This document shows, piece after piece, positions 12,501-21,165 of a DNA stretch of 64,000 nt; the stretch's first letter is position 1, and each line of letters begins with the position of its first letter. Below the pieces are notes generated by a model that did no database searches, was not told the origin of the DNA, and saw only the letters and a list, made by a program, of their open reading frames with translations. Made by a program: the position numbers and the translations under genes. The DNA is from Ricordea florida (Eukaryota; Cnidaria; Anthozoa; Corallimorpharia; Ricordeidae): contig OX453276.1 in assembly GCA_949710005.1 (NCBI GenBank), forward strand, positions 20,014,149 to 20,078,148, written 5' to 3'.

Positions 12501-15500
12501 AGTCGGTTGCTGGTGTTTCTCGGTGATCGTCCCAGTCTCAGGGTCGTATTGTATGGTCCAGTGTAATTGTGCCCAGGAAGGGTCCAACCTTTCTTAGGCG
12601 CGGTGAGCTTCCCAATAGAGGAATGAATGTCTAGGCTCAAACCATCGAGATCAGCTCTAGCGGGTCTATATCGTTTGTTTGGCCTGACCATTGTGGACAT
12701 CTAGTCGAGCAGTTGGCGCTCCATTTTCTCGACCACTGGCCGGGCTTTTCGCATAGTCTGGTGCTTTCGTCTGTAGTGCAGGGTGTCTCATAGCCTCCGA
12801 AGCGTAGTACCTACTCGCGTCAACGGTTTTCTTGGCGAGGAACGGAACACACTTGCTCAGAAACAGTTCAATCACTGTGTCAGCTGCGTTGCTGAGGAAT
12901 CCACCGCCCCTTGCGCGAGAGGGCACAGCTAGTTTCCCAGCAGGAATCGAGTCTTTGTGATGCCGCATACAGCGAATTTGACCATGAGCATATTGCGACC
13001 ATATTTCGTGGTCACAGTCCTCTCGATGCCTTCACCTTTCGGAGTTATTCGTTTGTCTTTCATGCAGTATACGTCCATCGCTGTACATTTAGGAAGTCAT
13101 TTTTCACGGGGGCTTCATTCTTACGGATGTCTTTGGAAAACATAGCGAGGATGTCTTGAAAGCTCGTGCCTAGGTTTCTCTCCTTTAGGAAAAGCAGGCA
13201 GTAGTACCCACACCTCACGCTCTTGATGCGCTGTAGTTGGTTATCGTTGCGTAGAAAGAGTCCCTAACCCTTCAACTCCAGTTCCCACTCCATCGCGGGT
13301 GGCGTGCCGGAGTCAAAGTACTCGTAGTCGCCTCGGCCTGTGCGCCAACATTTAACCAAATGAGTACTTATACTCTCAAAGTCGTCCATGTTGATGATAC
13401 AGGGGGAGTGGTGTTAGGGGTTTCATCTCGTTGCGCGAGAATATCCCTTTGATGGGAATATTGAGGTAGTCGCATTAACGTCGTAAGTCAATGTTGGATA
13501 GCGGCAGTCTTGAAAATAGTCTTGTCTTGAAATAGTCTTGATAGTCTTGAAAACTAAGCGTAGATTTTTTTCGTCCCATGTTCAGAGGAATGGGGGTGAA
13601 AGAAATTGCCCCTTACCCCATTTTGACGGCGCGGGTGGAGGTAATATTTTTTTGCGTTGTGGCCGATTATCCACCTGAAAACCCTTCCGGAACACCTTCT
13701 TTACCAAGTCAATAGCGAGAGGCAAATCTACAGTCGCCAGCATACCAAGAAAGCCACCATACTGATTGCTGGATACTCCCGGCTCCACCAGGTAGTTGGT
13801 CATAGCTTTTTTCTGCTGGGGCGAAATCAAATGGACGAGATTGTAGAGCTCGATCTCTTTTGGACCAAAGCCCTTTTGGAATACCTTCTTGCGGTTGCTA
13901 GGCCTTGGCTCCGGCCTTGTCAGCTGGTTTGATTAAGTGGCGGGCCAGTCCAGCCAGTGTTGAGAATATGACTCATTTTCATCACAACCCCACTTCTCCT
14001 GCTTTTGGCTTTCCCCACCCGATTGATTTGGGTCTTGGCAAGGAGCACTTTATTACCATGCCCAATCTGCTCGGGGGTCACTTTCAAGGCAACGGGGGAC
14101 CTTGTCTTGTAAGCTCTCAACCATTTCTGTTTCTGACCTTTTGATTATGCAAGCCTGGAGGGTTCCTTATCTCGAACATAGTTTCATTTAGGACAACTCC
14201 ATAGATCATGTAATCAGCACTCGCCGCTTGGTTAAGTTAATATTTGAAAGTCAGCTCCACTGGGTCGTTTGTTCATACCTCCTCGGTGCTCTCTAGGTTG
14301 AGGTATATGACCGAGTAGAACTTTGAGAAGGATTCAATTGGGGCCCCGAGTTGTAGTCGTTCTTTCATGGCCGTATTCGAGGATGTCACTTTTCTGATTC
14401 TCTTTGTAATCATCCTTGGGATAGGAGTTGCCCGCATACTCGAGATGGCATGATGTAAGTTTGGCGCCACCGCCGAGGTCAAAGCTGTCGAAGAAGTACG
14501 GGTTTGGTTCTATGCTGTTGCGCCTTTTACGTGCTTCGGGTTCTTTAAACATGGCGTAATCAACCAAGTGCCGCTAGCACTTTTCCCGCATTTATGCTTT
14601 GCTGTATATCCTCTTTGATGTACAACCATTTGGTGGGTTTAGGAAAGTTCTCTTTGGCAATCTTTAGCCCTGAGGACTTGAAACGCAGGCCTGGGACCCT
14701 CAGTTCAAACTACCAGACGACAAATTGACGCTGGTCAGTGCCAGCCTGGTATATCATCTAATTATATAACTGGAGGTCAATCTCAAGCTCGATTTGTATA
14801 GGCAGTAGGAGTCTGTCTTCTAGACCTTCGAAGAATGAGTAACGGTTAAGGGGGATTAAAAACTCCAGGACTCCAGCCCCATGCAATTCCAAACCCCGGG
14901 CCTTACTTCCCAAGCAACCTGAAGCTGTTAGGGTATTTAGGCTGGCGGTTGTGTCGAGGTACCAGAAACAGTTCTTAGCTGTGCTCCTTGCGTAATCCTC
15001 GGAGAAGTCTAACAGGTTTTTGATGAAGACTGCTTCTTGGATGCCCCTCCTTGCGCTGTACACCGAGTTCCTTGCCAGCCGAGCTAACGTTTAGGCTATC
15101 CACAAGTGAGAAGGAACCATTAATAGGCGCCGAATTGTCACCTATGGCGACATTACCTCCATCTGCCTTGATGCCGAACTTGAACTTTCCACGGAAGGGG
15201 TGTTGTACCAGTCATAGTAGTTGTTACGAACATTCACGGTGAACCTGTAGTCATCCTTCTTTTGCGTCTGATTGTTGTCAGGGAAGGTGAGGGTTGTATC
15301 TAGTGGGATGAGAAGATAGTCCGTCCTCTCAACATAACGTGGGTGGCGAAATATTGTGTTATTTTATAACCTAAAAATTTCTCGCTTATATGGTTGTTTA
15401 GTCAAAGAAGCCCTTCCACTCACTCGGATGGTTCATATCTAAATACTATACACAGGGATGTTTTCGAACTGAGCGGTTATGATATTCACAGGGACGTCGA

Positions 15501-17430
15501 TCCCATTCAAATCTATCCCATTATTTCTACCGTCGGTGCCCCGATTACGGATGGCATCGATCCGCTTCTTGTTGACTGGGTGTGTGACCGGGAGTGTAGT
15601 CAATGTCGACAAGGGTTTGCTGACATCAAGGTTTGTTTTGGAGATCGCGTACAGGACATCGATTCCTATATCGTCAATACGCCTTGAGATTAGGTCGCAA
15701 TGGAGGTAGACCCAATCGACACTCCTTGTGATATCTGGCAAACGAACATCCACGAAGGACACGTCTTTGTCACCTGTTAGTAGCTACTTATCGAGACCAA
15801 AGAGCTTGGGGAAATGCCCCTCTCTAAGATCAAGTGTGTAGTGGTCGTGGATCCTGAGGATGACCCGGTAGATCGTAGAGTCGAAGTAAAGGTGGAAGAT
15901 GTATTGACTATCAGCAACTCTTGGGTCGACCCTACCGGTCTCTGCCTGTATGAAAGCGTTCAGATCTTCGTAACCGAACATCCCGTCAGGGAAGGTCAGG
16001 GTCTTGAAGCTGGCATCTGTCTTCTTCCATTTAATTTCGTTGTTCTTGAAGGCGGCTGAAATACATCGTGAAATCATGGGTCTTCTGGTTGAAGGTGTTA
16101 CTTTGTTCTCTCTCTTCTCTCTTTCATTCCCGGGGTGGTACAGAGAGGGATAGACCAGCACGTTCTGGGTCGCCTTGATAAGACCTGCCTCTTAAGCTTT
16201 GGGTAACAACTGCTCGACAAAACCCTGTTCAGTTATGTCGCTCGCCTTGCTTTTCATATACTATCAGGACCATCCTTGTTTAATAGGGCGCCCGTTCCGC
16301 TTGGGAGGGCAGCGACGTGTGCAACAATACATTATACGGTATTTGTGTAATACCGACACTACTACTCTTTCTCACCATTGATAGTTTTAATTTTGTAAGC
16401 TTGTGTTGCTCTCCGATCGATAACAATAAGAAATTATTTGTGTATTGGATGACTGGTGCTTTAAATATAATCATATTCGCAGGAGAAAACAATATGAGTT
16501 GCTTTCCACCGCCCGTAGAAAGACCGAGGTGTTGATAGTTAATCTATGCCTTGCACTTTTCACATGTGTTCTTATATAGATAGAAGAGAGCATTATTTCT
16601 TTTCCGGGTGGTCTAATATTTCTCTCTCGCTTCGTTAAATCATTTTCGTTAGTTGTAGTCAATAGTCATAGAATTTTCTCAAAAACATATAGAGGTTTTC
16701 GCTTTCGTCTTCGAATCATGGATCGCAGTGTAACATTTACTCAACAGGGTAAATTCTTTTTTCTGGGAATTTAAACCGTTTGTTTTGTTTTGCTTTATTA
16801 TTTTCGTCACAAAGATTAAATATATTGCACAAGAAAAAAAAAAACATCTATGACAGTAGGAAGAAACAGGGCAAGCCCCAATTGACATCGACCCCATAAA
16901 CCGTTCCCCAGATCATTTGGTTTACAATGAAAAACGACCTAACGTAAAAAAAATTACTTTTGCAGCTTCTTCTTTTAATGGTCAGAAATACGACTACGAT
17001 GTCTTTGTAACATTCAGCAGCAAAGATTTCGCATGGGTAAGAACGGAGCTCCTGCCACTGTTTGAAAAGAACCAGCTCAGGTACTGCATACACAATAGAG
17101 ACTTCATGATTGGCAAAGCAGTAGCTGATAATATGGCAAACAGTGTTTACTCCAGTCGTAAAGTATTAGCAGTCATGTCTAGCAACTATCTGTCCAGCAA
17201 ATTTTGCCAAGGAGTACTGGAGCTTGCTGTGTACAGGAGTACGGAGCTGGGGGACTCTTCTGTTATAGTTGTTAGGATTGATGCGACTGACACAAGCAAA
17301 TTCCCTAAGCCTCTGAGAAACAGGACCTTCTTAGACTATCACGACTTATCTGAGAGAAAAACATGGAAGGAACGTCTGATTAAGCACCTTAAGCCTCCAG
17401 TTAACAAATGCTTGCAGGACGAAAACTCTG
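2995..17430 (+). CDS. Ig-domain/TIR receptor (IL-1R-like), multi-exon gene
   Basis: Proposed exons are 2995-3025 (signal), 4158-4478 (Ig1), 5969-6274 (Ig2), 6753-7067 (Ig3), 8800-9102 (Ig2 duplicate), 9519-9833 (Ig3 duplicate), 10036-10368 (Ig4), 11100-11252 (TM) and 16870-17430 (TIR). Every junction is AG/GT and phase 1, so any subset can splice in frame. The product would be a single-pass membrane protein with extracellular Ig domains and a cytoplasmic TIR domain, the architecture of cnidarian IL-1R-like receptors. Such TIR domains recruit adaptors by TIR-TIR contact. The final intron is about 5.6 kb and holds a dead Polinton fragment. The 3' end is uncertain: reading through the GT at 17431 meets a stop at 17487, or further exons may follow. 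The assembly is inferred from sequence, with no transcript evidence. Confidence 0.72.
4158..4478 (+). CDS. Ig domain exon 1
   Basis: The exon is 107 codons with an acceptor at 4156-4157 (TTTCAG) and a donor at 4479 (GTAAGC), phase 1 on both sides. The Ig core is visible: a B-strand cysteine in VTLNCS, the C-strand tryptophan in YINWTK, and the F-strand DRGNYTCSA. Several N-x-S/T sequons suggest an N-glycosylated extracellular domain. It is the membrane-distal Ig domain and is not included in the downstream duplication, which starts at the very end of this exon. Confidence 0.75.
4479..5968 (+). other. Intron between Ig1 and Ig2
   Basis: About 1.5 kb without coding evidence. It contains a G-run tract at about 5458-5484 that could form a quadruplex. 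Nearly all of it is repeated in the downstream copy at about 7306-8799. Confidence 0.6.
5969..6274 (+). CDS. Ig domain exon 2, copy A
   Basis: The exon is 102 codons, acceptor TTCTTAG at 5962-5968 and donor GTAAGT at 6275, both phase 1. Ig hallmarks are FVCQA, the tryptophan in DVTWWKEDKR, and HQGIYTCIARN. Compared with its duplicate at 8800-9102 it shows about 15 replaced codons, one 3-base indel and about 4 silent changes, far more change than in the surrounding introns. This is probably a ligand-contact domain under diversifying selection, or a target of gene conversion; that interpretation is inference. Confidence 0.75.
6753..7067 (+). CDS. Ig domain exon 3, copy A
   Basis: The exon is 105 codons; acceptor TTTCAG ends at 6752 and the donor GTTTGT starts at 7068, phase 1. 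Core residues are ISLKCDC, a C-strand YYWRKKE, and DEGIYLCG, with two extra cysteines (CNQKEC) that may form an additional disulfide. The duplicate at 9519-9833 differs by a single base (CAG to GAG). The open frame also runs upstream from 6548, but the hydrophobic residues there precede the splice acceptor and are probably intronic. Confidence 0.72.
8800..9102 (+). CDS. Ig domain exon 2, copy B
   Basis: The exon is 101 codons, phase 1 at both ends, and keeps the Ig core (EFVCEAG, NVTWWKEDKR, HQGIYTCIARN). It lacks one codon relative to copy A (after SPS) and differs mostly in the first third and in the segment MVKPYEISNGVR, where copy A reads MVTRRELSDEVW. No stop or splice defect is present, so it is probably functional. 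Both copies could appear in one transcript or be alternative exons. Confidence 0.75.
9519..9833 (+). CDS. Ig domain exon 3, copy B
   Basis: The exon is 105 codons and identical to copy A except for one base, giving Glu for Gln in ISLEGKNISL. Splice sites and phase are the same. It lies between copy B of Ig2 and the single-copy Ig4 exon. The near identity dates the duplication as young and contrasts with the diverged neighbouring Ig2 exon. Confidence 0.73.
10036..10368 (+). CDS. Ig domain exon 4 (membrane-proximal)
   Basis: The exon is 111 codons; the acceptor TTTTTGGCAG ends at 10035 and the donor GTAAGC starts at 10369, phase 1. Ig core residues are ARLQCNV, the C-strand TFWALNGS, and NVGQYTCSS, with several N-glycosylation sequons. 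It lies just outside the duplicated block and is present once, immediately before the transmembrane exon. Confidence 0.72.
10369..11099 (+). other. Intron before the transmembrane exon
   Basis: No supported coding sequence. A frame at 10619-10918 has no Ig or other motif and no phase-1 splice signals that fit the gene, so I leave it uncalled. Confidence 0.45.
11100..11252 (+). CDS. Transmembrane exon of the Ig-TIR receptor
   Basis: The exon is 51 codons; the acceptor GTTGTAG ends at 11099 and the donor GTAAGC starts at 11253, phase 1. A Ser-rich juxtamembrane stretch precedes a hydrophobic helix (VLVAILSVSVGGASLGLVVS and on). A basic stop-transfer YRFRRNKR follows, as in type I receptors. 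Its phase matches the TIR exon at 16870, which is the main evidence that the two belong together. Confidence 0.72.
11253..12199. other. Intron sequence with a small inverted repeat
   Basis: GGGGACAGAATCT at 11401-11413 is inverted at 11543-11555, suggesting a MITE of about 155 bp. The remainder is AT-rich and holds no recognisable gene. Confidence 0.45.
12209..12968 (-). pseudogene. PLA2-like (minor capsid-type) protein, broken
   Basis: The minus frames 12968-12666, 12700-12482 and 12587-12345 read as one protein with shifts. Visible pieces are a hydrophobic stretch (ELFLSKCVPFLAKK), GWTLPGHNYTGPYN, then GPTDAVALQHDAEYG with a His-Asp pair, and a later ADRKTV. The PGxxYxGPxN and D-A--HD-xY pattern recalls the phospholipase A2-like domain of parvovirus VP1 and of Polinton or adintovirus proteins, which serves membrane breach during entry. 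Several frameshifts make it non-functional. The identification is by pattern only. Confidence 0.5.
12929..13078 (-). CDS. Zinc-ribbon-like small protein (decayed element)
   Basis: A 49-residue frame starts MDVYCMKDKR and continues with KYGRNMLMVKF and VCGITKTRF. It aligns by eye with the Cys-containing small protein of the larger Polinton at 36,484 (FCVKERKETGC and CGITKPMF) and resembles viral zinc-ribbon proteins of the DUF5679 type. The usual fourth metal ligand is missing. It probably once continued into the PLA2-like protein, because the downstream frame shares the residues after KTRF. It is probably inactive. Confidence 0.45.
   Translation of the reverse strand: MDVYCMKDKRITPKGEGIERTVTTKYGRNMLMVKFAVCGITKTRFLLGN
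13140..13410 (-). pseudogene. Adenain/ULP1-like cysteine protease remnant
   Basis: On the minus strand the frame shows a His in the context CIINMDD...STHLVKCW, an Asp in YEYFDSGTPP, and a Cys in SVRCGYYCLLFLKERN. This order and spacing match the His-Asp-Cys core of adenovirus-type maturation proteases found in Polintons. A TAG interrupts the frame after ELELKG, and the N-terminal part is missing. In a live element it would process capsid proteins. Confidence 0.55.
13582..14130 (-). pseudogene. Small hydrophobic, basic protein (mu/pX-like) remnant
   Basis: Two frames (14120-13920 and 13830-13582) read as one broken protein. The first carries TPEQIGHGNKVLLAKTQINR and a basic tract. The second carries GGFLGMLATVDLPLAIDLVK, then KGFQVD and a Pro-rich tail. 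Glycine-rich hydrophobic segments followed by Pro-rich ends are typical of a small Polinton protein compared with adenovirus mu/pX. A frameshift of unknown size separates the parts. Confidence 0.4.
14200..15345 (-). pseudogene. Capsid-like (double-jelly-roll type) protein remnant
   Basis: Fragments across all three minus frames include TDYLLIPLDTTLTF, NAPINGSF-type sequence, a stretch around CFWYLDTTASLNTL, PLNRYSFFEGLEDRLLLPIQ, and a C-terminal part near 14,334-14,567. The beta-strand-rich composition and the order beside penton-like and protease genes suggest the major capsid protein of this lineage. At least three frameshifts are visible. No sequence-level match to the capsid gene at 39-40 kb is apparent. 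Confidence 0.4.
15439..16161 (-). pseudogene. Penton-like minor capsid protein remnant
   Basis: Two minus frames, 16161-15784 and 15762-15439, are separated by a single in-frame stop near 15,780. Residues include KTLTFPDGMFGYEDLNAFIQ, a YRVILRIHDHYTLDL segment and VDWVYLHCDLIS. The pattern of a PDG-Y-EDLN motif followed by a beta-rich half ending in a Y-HCD segment is what I associate with the penton-like protein of animal Polintons. The call rests on pattern only. Confidence 0.42.
16201..16869. other. Intron sequence upstream of the TIR exon
   Basis: AT-rich with no supported gene. It ends in the splice acceptor AAACAG at 16864-16869 used by the TIR exon. Confidence 0.4.
16870..17430 (+). 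CDS. TIR-domain exon of the Ig-TIR receptor
   Basis: Box 1 is YDYDVFVTFSSKDFAWV, box 2 is CIHNRDFMIGKAVADN and box 3 is FLDYHD, in canonical order. The acceptor AAACAG ending at 16869 gives phase 1, matching the TM exon donor at 11252. A GGTAAAC donor at 17430/17431 is again phase 1; without splicing the frame stops at 17487. Box 2 has Ile in place of the usual Pro in RDxxPG. The domain would act in cytoplasmic signalling by TIR-TIR contact. Confidence 0.8.
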
Positions 17431-18020
17431 GTAAACATTATCAATTTTTTACCCTTCATCAAAAGCACGGACATCATTTTCAAGCTTAACTCTGACAAAC
17501 GACTATTAAATATGTGACGTCTACAGCTGGCCCATAAATCCTGAAGTACGCCTGCGAGCCACATACCACAGAGTTCTATCCCTGAAGGAAAGAAGGTCCT
17601 ATTCCAACGCAGGGTCACTTTGTAAGCACCGCTACTCGCTTATTTACCCCAGTCAGTTTCTGTTCAAAGGCGAAAACCCTGCGCCCTTATCTAAATTTGA
17701 ACCCAGGGCCTCCTGATGACAAATCCAACACCCAAATAAACAAGAGGCTCTAGAAGCCAACACTCGGCTGCCTGTATGAAGCCTTGATACGCAAACGGTT
17801 CAGTTATTCGAAACTGTTTTATCACACAATTTAAATTTGCGTCAGTTGCAACTGACAAGTTACTTACGTCACTAGAACAGTAAAATACTAGCAATACAAA
17901 AACTTACAGTACTTACTGTTTACTTACACAAAACCTACATACAGCTGAAATCCTTTACTTACAATACGGATTACTTACTCTGCAAAAAAAACATATATAG
18001 CAAAAAAAAAAAACATATAT

Positions 18021-18153
18021 AGTTGTTCCGGGAGAAAAAAACACACAAACAAACTACAGGTTTATCCCTACAAGCCTGTTTCGGCAACCACGAAACAGGC
18101 TTGTAGGGATAAACCTGTAGTTTGTTTGTGTGTTTTTTTCTCCCGCAACAACT
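18021..18153. repeat. 63-bp near-perfect foldback inverted repeat
   Basis: Arms at 18021-18083 and 18091-18153 are inverted copies with a single mismatch and a 7-base loop (GCAACCA). Adjacent AT and A-run tracts flank it. A hairpin this perfect suggests recent formation, for example by foldback duplication of a repeat. Confidence 0.85.
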
Positions 18154-18196
18154 ACTTCGCTCTACGTTCACGTATTGAGCACTGTTTTACGATTAA

Positions 18197-18589
18197 TCAA
18201 CTTTTACACTTTATATATATATATACCATTTTGACTAAAAATACGTTTAATTGAAATTCAATCAGTTTGGTACTTTTGGTACATTTAGTAGCAGTCATGT
18301 ATGCATTATGCCAGATTAAATCACGAGCTTCTGGGAAAACCTTGCTCCATTTCGCCTGACTTGAAATTTTATGGTTACATTTTGCTTCCACCAGTCTTTG
18401 ATAAGCTAATCTGCTGGGCTTTTTCGATTTTAAAAAGGCGGTTGTGAAAGACTCTTGTTCTTCACAGTTTAGTGGTATGCTAGGTGGTTTTTTATTTTTC
18501 CAAAGCTTTCGAAGAGTCGATGTCATTCCGTAGAATGTCAAAGGGCAGACCTTGATATGATACTTGCTTTCAAATTCTGTTGGTGACAA
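18197..18589 (-). pseudogene. L1-like ORF2 C-terminal fragment
   Basis: The minus frame (for example KVCPLTFYGMTSTLRKLWKN and TKCTKSTKLIEFQLN) is clearly related to the C-terminal part of the L1-like ORF2 at 63,127-63,531 (KTCPLRYYGLISALKPLWNA and FKCTKNTKLVEFQF). It lacks the endonuclease and reverse transcriptase and stops abruptly, so it is a dead fragment of the same retrotransposon clade. Confidence 0.75.
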
Positions 18590-18599
18590 GAAAGTACTT

Positions 18600-18834
18600 C
18601 CTTAACGATTTGATTTACATGAGAAATGCCCATTTGATACCAACTTTTTTACAAAAACGGTTTGTCCGTAACTGTAATTAAAGAATTATATCATAGCGGA
18701 GCTCCACAGCGGCTCGAAGAGCCGCAGAGCGGAGCCCCATAACTACCGTGCGAGGATAGAAATTGAGAAAACCATGCGTTTGAGTTTTCATGGTCATCGT
18801 GACTAGCGGCATGGCTCGCGGGCGCGTGCGCCTA

Positions 18835-18871
<37 letters not shown>

Positions 18872-20759
18872 TGTTGCCCCAACATGGCGGCCATAGTCAT
18901 CTGGGATATTTAGAAGGTCTTAAACCGAAAGGAGGCTTTGTTTTTCGCGCGCTTTTCGCGGCTTGCCGCGGCTACACAACCTACAGCCAGCAGTCTACAG
19001 CAGTCTACAATGTTTTGCTGAAGAAACGGATTTTATTCCATAGATACTGAGATTTACTCCTTATAAATCTGTATGAGAAAAATAGTCTGTAAAAAACTAG
19101 AAGCAATTTGATTGGTTGGACCATTTTCTTCACTAGTGAAAAAAAGTGGTCCGACCAATTCACTGTTCATAGAGGTGGGATCAGTTTTGGCGCCATCAAC
19201 TCGGCAAAAAGTGAGCAATAACGGCTTCTTCCTCAGCTTCTTCTTTGAGAAATTCTAGGTTTGCAGATACAGCTTCAGTCGAGGACTTCATACAAGATCA
19301 ACAAAATAAAAATACGAATAACAAATCCGAACAGCCCGTCGCTTCACTGAAAGAATTCTTGACGTTGAAAGGCGAATCAAGGTCCGTAGAAGAAATTCAT
19401 TCAAACGAGCTCAATTCAGTTCATGAGTGAATTTGTCCGGTAGCAGTGGGAAAGAAGGAAAACAAAGATTATGAGCCAAGTTCGCTCCGTTCTCTCTTTC
19501 GCAACGGTTATTTGAATAAAAAAGCTACGGATTCAGCATCTCAAAAGAAGTGGTGTTTGAAAAAGCAAGAGCCGCATTAAACTGATCAAAACAAAAAGGT
19601 AATTTTACATTGTATTTCCCGTACACAAGACATTCCTGAGTCATTCACGAGTCGTTTTAAAACGTTTTTAACTGTCTTTGGTTCTTATACTTCTAGCGAC
19701 ATTTCCAACAGTGTTTAAAGTAGAATTTTCCAGTTCGTGCAATGTTTGTATCATTTTAGAGAAGTAAATTTTGAACGCATTTTTAACTTGACTGTCATGT
19801 TTATTCGGTATGCTCCAAAATAAAGCCTGCTAAGTGCGTTTTGCACCTTGTTGTGGTATCTTGATTTTTCTAGCCCAGCGTGATTCATGATCAGTTAGTA
19901 GTATTTTGTGAGGAGTAAATCTCAGTACCTAAAAAATAAACAAATTACTTCATGGTTAGTTCGCCCGTACCATTTTTCTTCACTCGTTGTGAAGAAAAGT
20001 AAACTTACTCGTTCGCTGCGCTCACTCGTTCGTTTTCTATTCTTCACAACTCGTGAAGAAAAATTGTCCGCCCTCACTAACCATGAAGTAATCTCTATAT
20101 TCATAGCGGTTTTGGAGGAAAAATTTTCTTCCTACAAGTTTTCAAGCGTTTTTGGAGGGACATAAGCATAAAGCTGAGTGTCTATTTTTCCTTTGTGAAA
20201 AAGCTGCCTAGCTTCTTTTGGTGTTGCTTTAAAACTATTATAATTTTGCTGACCAGGTAATGGTTCTTCCGTTGAGTCGCGAGCTAGATGTTTTTTTTGA
20301 CGATTTATTTGAGCTATCGAATCTTCTTTAAGTAGTTGCGTACACCAGACGTATTTAATAACTTTAGTGACAACATTTTCAATGTGTGAGGGTCTGTGTG
20401 AGGAGCTCCGCTTTTAGGCTTGCCTAAATCTATTTAATAAGCTTTGTGTGAGAAAAGACTCTACAGTTTCTATTGAACCTTCACAGTTTAACTCAGACCA
20501 TATCTCGAGAATCTCTTTCAAAAGGGGACTAAGATTGTTAGCAAGCTTCTTCCAGTCTCTTATGTTAAGGTTGCCCCTAAGAACAGTTTAGCCTCCGAGT
20601 TTTTCGGGCTCAGCGTCAAAAAAAAAAGTTTCCATTCCCCCTTATTACTTTCGTCCAGGAACAATTTTTATCCACACGGACTTAAGGGCTTTATTAAAAG
20701 AAACAATGAAGAAAATAAATGTGTGAAAGACCATATATTTGAACTGCGGAGCAATATGT
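18600..20759. repeat. Repeat-rich region with microsatellite and MITEs
   Basis: It contains an ACG trinucleotide run at about 18836-18871 and inverted GCGGAGC blocks near 18,698-18,735. It also holds a MITE with ends ATTACTTCATGGTTAGT at 19944-19960, inverted at 20076-20092, and a similar inverted pair near 19,107-19,160. No protein-coding gene is recognised. Confidence 0.5.
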
Positions 20760-20832
20760 AATGACATTAATTGATCATCGCACTTATGTACACAACTTAA
20801 GAAGCTGTGAAATTGAAGCCTGAAAAAAACTC

Positions 20833-20907
20833 AGGCCTGAACGGGATTGGAACCCATGACCTCTGCGATATTGAAATAGTGATCTACCAACTGAGCTATC
20901 AAGCTGG
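20833..20907 (-). repeat. tRNA-derived SINE head, interrupted by the MULE
   Basis: The minus strand shows an A box (TAGCTCAGTTGGTAGA) and a B box (GGTTCCAATCC), as in the many copies at 30-32 and 46-48 kb. The body is cut at 20914 and resumes at 29881, where the MULE inserted. It is a SINE rather than a tRNA gene: the acceptor stem is poor and the unit is repeated. Confidence 0.75.
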
Positions 20908-20914
20908 TCATATT

Positions 20915-21165
20915 GGGGTCGGTACATTTCGCTGAAATGTCCATGGACTACCACGATGGACTACCAAAATGGACTACCCTAATGGACTGGTAAATGTACT
21001 ACCTAGATGGACTACCTATTTTGACTACCTAAAAAAAACACTAAAAAATACCGAGAAAAAAATAGAAAGAAAATATCCCTAAGTTGTTTGCTTTGATCGT
21101 TTCACCGCGATCCGCCATCTTGTTTTCATTTCATTTATTACCGCTGCTCGGATGTTCTGCAGGCG
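20915..21165. repeat. Left terminal inverted repeat of the MULE
   Basis: It matches the reverse complement of about 29638-29880. It carries several direct TGGACTACC-like units within the first 90 bases and a conserved GATCGTTTCACCGCGATCCG block further in. Confidence 0.8.

Larger units (their letters stand above)
12200..16200 (-). mobile_element. Decayed Polinton-like element fragment (lineage B)
   Basis: The block is more GC-rich than the surrounding intron. In minus-strand order it holds remnants of a penton-like protein, a capsid-like protein, a small hydrophobic mu/pX-like protein, an adenain-like protease, and a zinc-ribbon plus PLA2-like protein. All are broken by stops or frameshifts. 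I found no integrase, polymerase, ATPase or terminal repeats, so it is a fragment. It sits in the intron between the receptor's TM and TIR exons. Its capsid sequences do not resemble the 32-58 kb elements, so it is a different lineage. Confidence 0.65.

Noticed and set aside
18790-19050. Frame with a run of threonines
   Set aside because: The run is the translation of an ACG microsatellite; no other support.
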